A DNA stretch of 7,107 bases from Bacteroidales bacterium (GTDB lineage Bacteria > Bacteroidota > Bacteroidia > Bacteroidales > Azobacteroidaceae), in NCBI GenBank assembly GCA_020860885.1, contig JAJBTS010000307.1, positions 1 through 7,107 on the forward strand. The letters run 5' to 3'. Positions 1 through 5,095 of this stretch are shown here, in pieces; positions within the stretch are counted from its first letter, which is position 1; every line of letters starts with the position of its first letter. The translations under genes and the position numbers were made by a program. The notes under the pieces are model-generated. The model was not told where the DNA came from, searched no databases, and saw only the letters and a list, made by a program, of their open reading frames with translations.

Positions 1-2
1 TT

Positions 3-1061
3 ATAAGTCTGATTGTTTTATTAGGATCTGCATTTTCGAATAGAATATCCCCTCTTTCAAGTACTTATATTCCTTATTTAGGTTTATTTTTCCCATTTGT
101 ATTAGCATTCAATATACTCTTACTGTTTTTCTGGGTAATTTTCCGTAAATGGTTACAAGCACTAACTTTTATACTGGTAATCATTGTATGCTGGGGATCC
201 ATCCGTACTTATTTTCCTATCAATCCAAAAACAAAAGAAATTCCTGAAAATTGCATTAAAATACTTACATATAATGTAATGAGATTTGAGCATTTAAAAA
301 AACATACAAAGGATAGTCCAAACCCTATTATACAGTACGTTATTGATCAGGATCCTGATATTGTTTGCTTTCAGGAATTCGGTATGTCTTTAAGCAATAA
401 AAAACTTCTAATGGAAAATGATATAGCGAAAGCTCTTCATAAAATGCCCTATTATCATATAGAAAAATTAGATTTTCCCCATGAAACTCAAATGTTCGGC
501 CTTGCAGTTTTCTCTAAATTTCCTATTTTATCTGTTAAACCACTTCCTATAGAAAGCAAATACAATGGTTCTTGCGTTTTTGAATTAAACATTCATGGAA
601 AGAAACTAACATTGATTAATAACCATTTAGAATCTAATAAAATTTCGGCAGATGAACGTTCCGACTACTACAACCTGACGAAGGAACTGGACACCCATAA
701 ATTGGAGGCTTTTACACATATGATGTTTCAAAGATTAACTCCTGCTTATAAGTTGAGAGCCATTCAAGCAGATATGATAAGTGAAGTGATCCAAAACACA
801 AAAAACAACTACACTATTGTTTGCGGAGATTTTAATGATACACCAATTTCATACGCACGTTATAAAATAAAAGGAAATTTAAAAGATGCCTTTACTGAGA
901 GTGGTTCCGGTATGGGAATTACATTCAATCGTCATCGTTTTTTTTTCAGAATTGATTATATCCTTCACAGCGATAATATCAAGGCCTATAACTGCACAGT
1001 AGGAAACTTAAAAAATTCGGATCATTATCCTGTGTGGACTTACCTGGAATTCTTAGAATAA
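3..1061 (+). CDS. Membrane-anchored endonuclease/exonuclease/phosphatase (EEP) family protein, 5' end missing
   Basis: The reading frame is open from the window edge (first full codon at 3) to the TAA at 1061, so the gene starts outside the window; the ATG at 279 is internal because it lies inside the first domain motif. The visible part (352 residues) begins with two or more hydrophobic segments in the first ~75 residues (for example 'LGLFFPFVLAFNILLLFFW'), then a DNase I-like/EEP domain. Motifs seen in order: 'KILTYNVM' (Asn near residue 91), 'CFQEFG' with the metal-ligand Glu near 125, 'LINNHLES', 'GDFNDTP', 'RIDYILHS' and the terminal 'SDHYPV' Asp-His pair. The catalytic set looks complete. 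The family hydrolyses phosphodiesters in nucleic acids or phospholipids/phosphoinositides; the substrate here cannot be told. The N-terminal helices suggest a membrane anchor. A T9 run at 938-946 stays in frame, which is useful when judging the RT frameshifts. No functional link to the retroelement is apparent. Confidence 0.9.
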   Translation: MSLIVLLGSAFSNRISPLSSTYIPYLGLFFPFVLAFNILLLFFWVIFRKWLQALTFILVIIVCWGSIRTYFPINPKTKEIPENCIKILTYNVMRFEHLKKHTKDSPNPIIQYVIDQDPDIVCFQEFGMSLSNKKLLMENDIAKALHKMPYYHIEKLDFPHETQMFGLAVFSKFPILSVKPLPIESKYNGSCVFELNIHGKKLTLINNHLESNKISADERSDYYNLTKELDTHKLEAFTHMMFQRLTPAYKLRAIQADMISEVIQNTKNNYTIVCGDFNDTPISYARYKIKGNLKDAFTESGSGMGITFNRHRFFFRIDYILHSDNIKAYNCTVGNLKNSDHYPVWTYLEFLE

Positions 1062-1138
1062 GAACATAACTTAAAGTATGTTCTTTTGCCGCCTGTCCTC
1101 ACGGATAGGCGGCTGAGGGGAACATACCCTCTTCTTTT
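1061..1138 (+). terminator. Stacked terminator-like hairpins after the EEP gene
   Basis: Three hairpins follow the EEP stop codon directly. First, agaacata (1061-1068) pairs perfectly with tatgttct (1077-1084) and is followed by TTT. Second, gccgcctgtcc (1088-1098) pairs with ggataggcggc (1103-1113) with one G-T wobble and the loop tcac. Third, gaggg (1115-1119) pairs with ccctc (1127-1131) and is followed by TTCTTTT. A competing long-range pairing is possible between gtatgttc (1076-1083) and gaacatac (1120-1127), which would enclose the second hairpin. The simplest role is rho-independent termination of the EEP transcript. The rest of the gap to 1280 holds a short stem with a GAAA loop on the minus strand (1156-1167) and a second copy of tcacggata (1099-1107 and 1191-1199), but no gene that I can see. 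Confidence 0.6.
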
Positions 1139-1280
1139 AATAATTATAACTAATGGGGCTTTCGCCCGAAAATATTACACCGCCGGTCCGTCACGGATAA
1201 ACGATATACATAAGAACTCGTAAGTTCCTTAACACACTTTATTCAATTTCCAAAAGTTTTGATTATTGCAATTTATTTTC

Positions 1281-2588
1281 TTACTTTTCTTCATTCTTAA
1301 ATAAGTCTGTATCCTGAAGCCGGGCATAACGTCCGGTAACTATACCATCTTCATTTATGAGGTAAAAAGTAGGGGTTCCTATCACTCCATAGGCCATGAA
1401 ATCCGGGCTCTCGAATCCTTTTAGATCGCAGTATTTATGTTTCCAGGGAAAAGAAGAAGTCGTATTCCTGAATATCGTATCATCTCTGTCTGTAGATATT
1501 GATACGATTTCATAACCCTTGGACTGTATATAGGAATAATTGTTTTTGAGCTGTTCCATTTCGTTTTCACAACTTCCGCATCCGGATTCGTGAAAAACCA
1601 GCAGAGTATTTCGTAATTCATGTCCATTAGCCAATACCGGAGCTTTATTGCCTTTAAATAGTTTTAATAAATTCATCAGTACTTTAAAGCGTCCGGTCGG
1701 TTCTTTTATCCTGGCATCATTGAGTAGAAAATAAGCCAGTTCTTCTTCCAGATTATTCCATCCGGTTGTCTCACAAATAGCAAACAAATTCTCAGCCAAA
1801 GTAGTATATATCCGGTCACTTGCCGTTCTTTCCAAAAGCTTTGACATATCGTCGATAAAATCTCTATGGAAAACAGTATCATAGTCGTATAAGGCCAATA
1901 AGCCATTGAGTGTACTAAACCATAATCCTGAATTAAACAGCAGGTTTACATCCAGACTATCTCTCACAAAAGTCCTTATTTTCTCCTTTTGCAATGAATC
2001 GGCAAAAAGAATTCCCTGTACTTCCTTATTTTGAAAATTGTATAGTTTTATGAACCGGGATGCGTATAGCGGGCTTGTTTGGAGCGCTCCTTCAAAACCA
2101 GACTGTTCTCTCAATAACTTTTCTTTTTCTTTTGTCAGTAAGGATAGAAATAGGTCTGTTGGATCATACACTTTTTCTGTTTCCGCCAGGAGTGCAATTT
2201 TCTGTTCGCGTACGGCTTGTTGATAAAACCATAGTTGCAAGGAGTCGTTTTCCTGAGAACCCGAAAATTCGACATTGCCTCCGTAAATATATTCTTGCGG
2301 ACAAGAGAGAGTAAAGTTCTCATCACTTAGTATAAAATCAAAATTAGAAACTCCGACCGAAAGGGTAGCCATACCCGCATAACCCTTAGGAGTAGAAAAA
2401 ATTCCTTTACCTTCTTTATCAAGTATGCCCTTGTGAATAGTATCTGTAGCGGTACCCTGTTTTATGGTAACCACATAAGGCTGCTCCGGATAATATCCAA
2501 GAACCAGGGAAATATCCTGAGCTTGTACGGTAATTCCGTTGATAACAGTAGTTATCAGTATTAATAGTTTTAATCGCATCATAATCAT
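1281..2588 (-). CDS. Secreted TlpA-like thioredoxin-fold protein
   Basis: A 435-residue protein with an N-terminal signal peptide (hydrophobic run LKLLILITTVINGI, likely cleavage after VQAQ near residue 24), placing it in the periplasm or at the outer surface. Residues ~25-125 look like the beta-rich N-terminal domain (DUF4369-like) often found in front of Bacteroidetes thioredoxins. The middle (~125-325) is mostly helical with no motif I recognise. Residues ~328-425 form a thioredoxin-like domain with the redox motif C337-G-S-C340 and the expected cis-proline in 'GTPTF' (P406). It is likely a thiol-disulfide oxidoreductase or reductase of the TlpA/ResA type; the partner is unknown. The first ATG at 2588 gives MIMMRLK; starting at the third or fourth codon would serve equally well. 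It lies 104 bp downstream of the RT on the same strand. No clear Bacteroides-type promoter was found in that gap, so read-through from the retroelement is possible but unproven. Confidence 0.85.
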   Translation of the reverse strand: MIMMRLKLLILITTVINGITVQAQDISLVLGYYPEQPYVVTIKQGTATDTIHKGILDKEGKGIFSTPKGYAGMATLSVGVSNFDFILSDENFTLSCPQEYIYGGNVEFSGSQENDSLQLWFYQQAVREQKIALLAETEKVYDPTDLFLSLLTKEKEKLLREQSGFEGALQTSPLYASRFIKLYNFQNKEVQGILFADSLQKEKIRTFVRDSLDVNLLFNSGLWFSTLNGLLALYDYDTVFHRDFIDDMSKLLERTASDRIYTTLAENLFAICETTGWNNLEEELAYFLLNDARIKEPTGRFKVLMNLLKLFKGNKAPVLANGHELRNTLLVFHESGCGSCENEMEQLKNNYSYIQSKGYEIVSISTDRDDTIFRNTTSSFPWKHKYCDLKGFESPDFMAYGVIGTPTFYLINEDGIVTGRYARLQDTDLFKNEEK

Positions 2589-3158
2589 TTACTAATAGAT
2601 TTTTATATCCATATTTCTATATTCTTTTTTCAAAACAAAACGTTTCAAACTTCTCGTTAAATATCCATACCGGAAAAATTGATTCTCTTTCCTTAATAAT
2701 ATTTTTTCCGGATGTTAAATGTACAATAGTGAACCATTGCTCCAAGGTAAGAATTAATAGATGCACGCATTCTGGCCAACTCTTCTTTAGAGGGTTCTTT
2801 TTCTAATAATTTACAGTTCCAATAATGTATACACCGTGCGAAATTCTTCTTTGTCCTGTTAGCTATATAATTCCGGTAGGGCTTGATCGTCGCTCCTAAG
2901 AAATTGACTCCTTTAGAAAAATGTTGTAAATAAATCTTGCGTGGATGTAATTCAAGCTGCAATTTGTCTTTTAAGAATTTATTTATTTTTTCAACCATCA
3001 TTTTCAACTCTTCTTTATCCCTATGGATTATAATAAAATCATCTACATACCGGCCATAATAAGTCATCCCTAAATCATTTTTCACATAACAATCCAGAGG
3101 ATGCAAATACAAATTACTAAATAACTGAGAAGTGAGGTTTCCAATAGGTAAACCGCAA

Positions 3159-3166
3159 TTTTTTTT
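3159..3166 (-). other. Second RT frameshift site (A8 run)
   Basis: On the minus strand the codons before the run read ...TTC TAT AC, then eight A, then TTGCGG. One more A gives Tyr-Thr-Lys-Lys-Asn-Cys-Gly-Leu-Pro-Ile-Gly, the conserved run into the GLPIGN motif. As written the frame gives Lys-Ile-Ala-Val-Tyr and stops at 3082. Family knowledge of the GLPIGNLTSQ motif makes the intended frame clear. Confidence 0.85.
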
Positions 3167-3489
3167 GTATAGAATAAACTTTTCGAAGAAGGAAGTCCTT
3201 TCCAGTCTTTCCGGCTTCCTTTTATTCTACAATCTTCAACCGGATCGTCATCCAGTACTTTATTTATCAAGTAGGTTATTAATTCAATATCTGCTTTTGT
3301 CAAATTATATTTCTCCTGTTCGGCAGGTATCCGGGGTATATAAGAATACAATAAAGTACGCATTATATCTTTATTAATGCTCATAAAATATCCGCAAATA
3401 TCCAGTTTCAGGATGTAGCAATCAACAGAATAATTATTACTGCATTCACGGATGAATTGTTCTACTCTTTTAATACCATATAAAGTCCC

Positions 3490-3498
3490 TTTTTTTTT
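3490..3498 (-). other. First RT frameshift site (A9 run)
   Basis: On the minus strand the sequence is TGC CG, nine A, then GGGACTTTATATGG. Ten A would give Cys-Arg-Lys-Lys-Lys-Gly-Thr-Leu-Tyr-Gly-Ile-Lys-Arg, which matches the conserved 'SCRxxKGTxxGIKR' stretch of DGR reverse transcriptases. As written the frame runs into TAG after 'KGLYMVLKE'. A9 runs are well-known substrates for RNA polymerase slippage, and also for sequencing indels. Confidence 0.85.
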
Positions 3499-3837
3499 CG
3501 GCAGCTATAGCTGTCTTCAATAAATATCTTATCAAAAACAGGATTGATATAATTGAATAAAAGATGGTGTATAACCCTGTCACGAAAATCGGCTGCAAAG
3601 ATTTCTCTTTTCACCGGTTTGTCCACAATAAAACAAATACTGGGTCTAACCTGATAAGTACGGTTAATTATCTCCTCACACAGTTCGATGATATTTCTTT
3701 CGTAATCAATTTCGAAATTTATCTGGTTGACTATATTCCGTTTGTGTTTACGGGCATCGAAATATGCCTGAAATAAATCCATCAACAATTTTTCTTTGTC
3801 CATAAACAAGGCAGATAAATAAAAAGATTCACGTTTA

Positions 3838-4021
3838 ATTCTGACACACAACGAACAGACATACCGTTGCTACGATTGTTGTTGTTGGCTGGATTGATAT
3901 TGGTACTGTTGAAGTTCAGGTTGTACGCGTTCGTACTACTAACAGTACTACTCCAGTAGTTGCCGTTGGTACCCACATTGTTCAGATTACCATTGTTGTT
4001 GCGAATACCGGCAGCCGGCAA
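3838..4021 (-). repeat. DGR template repeat (TR)
   Basis: This 184-bp segment aligns without gaps to 5098-5281 at the 3' end of the variable-protein gene (171 of 184 identical). All 13 mismatches fall where TR has T on the plus strand, that is A in the sense (minus) strand. It is the non-mutated template transcribed to RNA and copied by the RT with errors at adenines. It carries about 57 adenines, many arranged as AAC/AAT codons: read in the VR frame it encodes an Asn-rich peptide (runs such as NNNG and PANNNN). It lies between avd and the RT, 149 bp after the avd coding end and 34 bp before the RT start, the usual place for TR. The exact upstream edge is uncertain: 4022 (A in TR, C in VR, sense) could be a 14th variant, after which similarity falls away. 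Confidence 0.95.
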
Positions 4022-4147
4022 TAAAAGCAGGTACTTTATGACATAACCCATATTACACTTTACTATATAGGTAACCTGCTGAATTAAACGAGCCTCTTTT
4101 ATTAATTTCCATAAAGTTCCTGAGAAACCAATAAAACTCTCACTCAT
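4022..4147 (-). pseudogene. Decayed variable-protein segment upstream of TR (tentative)
   Basis: In the TR reading frame the sequence just upstream codes for a stretch ending in GYVIKYLLL-LPAAG. The variable protein has GYKVGESLY-LPAAG at the same spacing, and the hexamer GGTTAT lies exactly 27 bp from the repeat edge in both (4048-4043 and 5308-5303). Further upstream 'LWKLIKEA' resembles the 'EWxxLI' element that precedes this point in FISUMP domains. I infer that TR was created by duplication of the end of a variable-protein gene and that the flank has since degraded; it may now serve only as part of the TR transcript. An open frame starting at 4147 runs through TR to 3782, but I do not regard it as a protein gene. 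The similarity is short and could be chance. Confidence 0.35.
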
Positions 4148-4169
4148 AATAAATCTTTTATTTTTCTTC

Positions 4170-4514
4170 CTATTCTTTACAACTCTTTTCCCAAGCTGTA
4201 AGTTGTTTGCTTATACTTTCCATTTTTTCATTAGCAGAAGCAAAAATATTCAATGGAATCTGCTTCAATTCCATACATAATCTTAATAATAAGCGAATGA
4301 CTTCGAGGTTCTCCCTTGCATCTGCTATTAATTTCTTTTTTTGATACCGGCTATTAGCTCTATATATATTCGTGATCAGCGCAATTAATTCAACTTTCAT
4401 CGTTTCACCCAATGTAAAGCGGTAGTCTCTTTGCATATGACGACTGGATGCGAATATTTGTAAGATCAGATCGTAACATATCTTATATACCGGCAAATTG
4501 TTATAAGTTGCCAT
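4170..4514 (-). CDS. avd: DGR accessory variability determinant, Avd-like four-helix-bundle protein
   Basis: A 114-residue, mostly helical and basic protein (for example 'SRYQKKKLIADAREN') with the pattern of the Avd / four-helix-bundle family: an N-terminal 'LPVYKICYDLILQIF', a central 'FTLGETMKVELIALITNIYRA', then 'LEVIRLLLRLCMELKQI'. The Bordetella phage Avd is of similar size (about 128 residues), forms a pentameric barrel, binds the RT and nucleic acid, and is required for mutagenic retrohoming; the same role is inferred here. The gene starts 12 bp after the end of the upstream MutS-like gene and is followed by TR, so it sits in the canonical avd-TR-RT order and is probably co-transcribed with both neighbours. 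The frame is intact. No strong Shine-Dalgarno is visible; the leader is A-rich (AAAAAGATAATTTA before ATG). Confidence 0.88.
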   Translation of the reverse strand: MATYNNLPVYKICYDLILQIFASSRHMQRDYRFTLGETMKVELIALITNIYRANSRYQKKKLIADARENLEVIRLLLRLCMELKQIPLNIFASANEKMESISKQLTAWEKSCKE

Positions 4515-4526
4515 TAAATTATCTTT

Positions 4527-4985
4527 TTAACAGAACTCCCGCTGGAGCTCCTCAATAAAAAGCATACAAGACATCGGAGTCGCCGAATGCAATTTGAAAG
4601 ACGCCAATTTCTCAATCAGAGCGTCGTAAGGCTTTTCCTCGTAAGAATCCGATGGTTGAGGTTTCGCAGGTTGACGTAATTCAATTTGTTGCTTCCATTT
4701 TTCAAACTCAGTAACATCTACCGCTTTTTCCACTTCAAATCTGGCTCTTGTTGCTGTTTTTTCTTTCAGTACCAACGAAGATTCAATTTCCGCAAGAGAC
4801 CGGTCTGGAAATCCTACACTTACTACTTCTTGTTGCAAGGATTTCACATACTTTTTTGAAGCTTTTAGTTTTTTCACCTGCGAAACAAGATAAGCTGCTT
4901 CTTCGTAGGCAATCCAAAAGACTCCTTCTTTGTACAGAACCAATTCTTTATCACTTTTTATTGCTATTTTCTCACCTATTGTCAT
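4527..4985 (-). CDS. DGR-associated MutS domain I-like accessory protein (MSL type)
   Basis: A 152-residue protein with no signal peptide. Residues ~14-60 contain 'LVLYKEGVFWIAYEEAAYL' and 'KYVKSLQQEVVSVGFP', a pattern resembling the N-terminal mismatch-recognition domain of MutS ('FY...A.F...A' followed by a Lys-rich strand and 'VGFP'). The rest of MutS (clamp, ATPase) is absent. Residues ~64-110 are charged and probably helical, then a Pro-rich linker ('RQPAKPQPSDS') and a short C-terminal helical piece ending in 'FIEELQREFC'. MutS-like small proteins are, to my knowledge, reported as accessory genes in a subset of DGRs. A role in handling the mismatched TR cDNA/VR intermediate is attractive but inferred. 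It lies 110 bp after the variable-protein gene and 12 bp before avd, in the same orientation. Its ATG lies just after a T8 tract that follows a small hairpin. Confidence 0.7.
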   Translation of the reverse strand: MTIGEKIAIKSDKELVLYKEGVFWIAYEEAAYLVSQVKKLKASKKYVKSLQQEVVSVGFPDRSLAEIESSLVLKEKTATRARFEVEKAVDVTEFEKWKQQIELRQPAKPQPSDSYEEKPYDALIEKLASFKLHSATPMSCMLFIEELQREFC

Positions 4986-4988
4986 TTC

Positions 4989-5014
4989 AAAAAAAATTAA
5001 ACCGCTTCGCGGTT
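4989..5014 (-). terminator. Hairpin plus T8 tract directly before the MutS-like gene
   Basis: On the minus strand aaccgc (5014-5009), loop gaa, gcggtt (5005-5000) form a perfect 6-bp stem followed by TAA and eight T (4996-4989), three bases before the ATG at 4985. It has the form of a weak intrinsic terminator placed inside the retroelement, between the target gene and the accessory/TR/RT genes. It could lower downstream expression relative to the variable protein, or form part of the leader. Confidence 0.5.
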
Positions 5015-5023
5015 ATCTAAACC

Positions 5024-5046
5024 CGTCATGTTTTAAATACATGACG
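5024..5046. repeat. 8-bp inverted repeat in the VP-MutS-like gap
   Basis: cgtcatgt (5024-5031) and acatgacg (5039-5046) are perfect reverse complements around a 7-nt AT loop. Its role is unknown: it may be an operator-like dyad or a transcript hairpin. It lies between the VR-adjacent hairpin and the terminator-like hairpin. Confidence 0.5.
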
Positions 5047-5078
5047 AGAAATAGATAAATTGCCAAAAAGACGAATGC

Positions 5079-5094
5079 GCGATCGTTCGATCGC
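5079..5094. promoter_or_regulatory. VR-adjacent DGR hairpin (target-recognition inverted repeat)
   Basis: gcgatcg (5079-5085), two bases, and cgatcgc (5088-5094) form a perfect 7-bp dyad that begins one base past the variable-protein stop codon and three bases past the end of VR homology. On the sense strand it can also be drawn as a 6-bp stem with a GAAC loop. In the Bordetella phage DGR, a hairpin/cruciform a few bases downstream of VR makes retrohoming efficient and marks the target. No matching dyad follows TR (3837-3804), as expected of an element that distinguishes recipient from donor. The role is inferred from position and symmetry. Confidence 0.7.
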
Positions 5095-5095
5095 T

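Larger units (their letters stand above)
2693..3803 (-). pseudogene. DGR reverse transcriptase, split by two homopolymer frameshifts
   Basis: Conceptual repair of two single-base deficits gives one ~370-residue reverse transcriptase of the diversity-generating retroelement clade, a normal length for the family. Visible motifs (repaired numbering): 'PVKREIFAADFRDRVIHHLL' and 'DSYSCRKKKG' in the fingers; 'LKLDICGYF' with first catalytic Asp ~135; 'GLPIGNLTSQLF' at ~218-229, whose Ile-Gly...Ser-Gln form is the DGR hallmark; and the active site YVDD at 253-256 (3049-3038). The first frame break is an A9 run (3498-3490, sense A) where ten are needed. The second is an A8 run (3166-3159) where nine are needed. 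As written, translation from 3803 stops shortly after the first run. I chose ATG 3803 (MDKEKLL) because the longer in-frame start at 3851 lies inside the template repeat. The enzyme would copy TR RNA into adenine-mutagenised cDNA. Whether it is dead, rescued by slippage, or mis-sequenced is open. Confidence 0.9.

Noticed and set aside
279..281. ATG at 279 as the start of the EEP gene
   Set aside because: The frame is open to the window edge, codes for membrane segments, and the catalytic 'LTYN' motif lies just before this ATG.
2589..2692. A promoter for the thioredoxin-like gene in the gap after the RT
   Set aside because: TTTG followed by TATAGAAA is only a partial match in very AT-rich DNA; not enough to call.
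3082..3384. Separate small genes at 3384-3082 and 3112-2693
   Set aside because: Both are fragments of one RT. Their joined translation continues the conserved motifs once one A is restored in each homopolymer.
3782..4147. Open frame of 121 codons spanning TR on the minus strand
   Set aside because: It is the TR read in the VR frame plus flanks. It overlaps the RT start, ends in low-quality coding sequence and has no independent support as a protein; the TR acts as RNA.
5015..5078. A Bacteroides-type promoter for the MutS-like/avd/RT genes
   Set aside because: TTTTTGG and TATTTAA elements are present on the minus strand, but the spacing (about 23 bp) and the second box do not fit the TTTG / TAnnTTTG pattern well.
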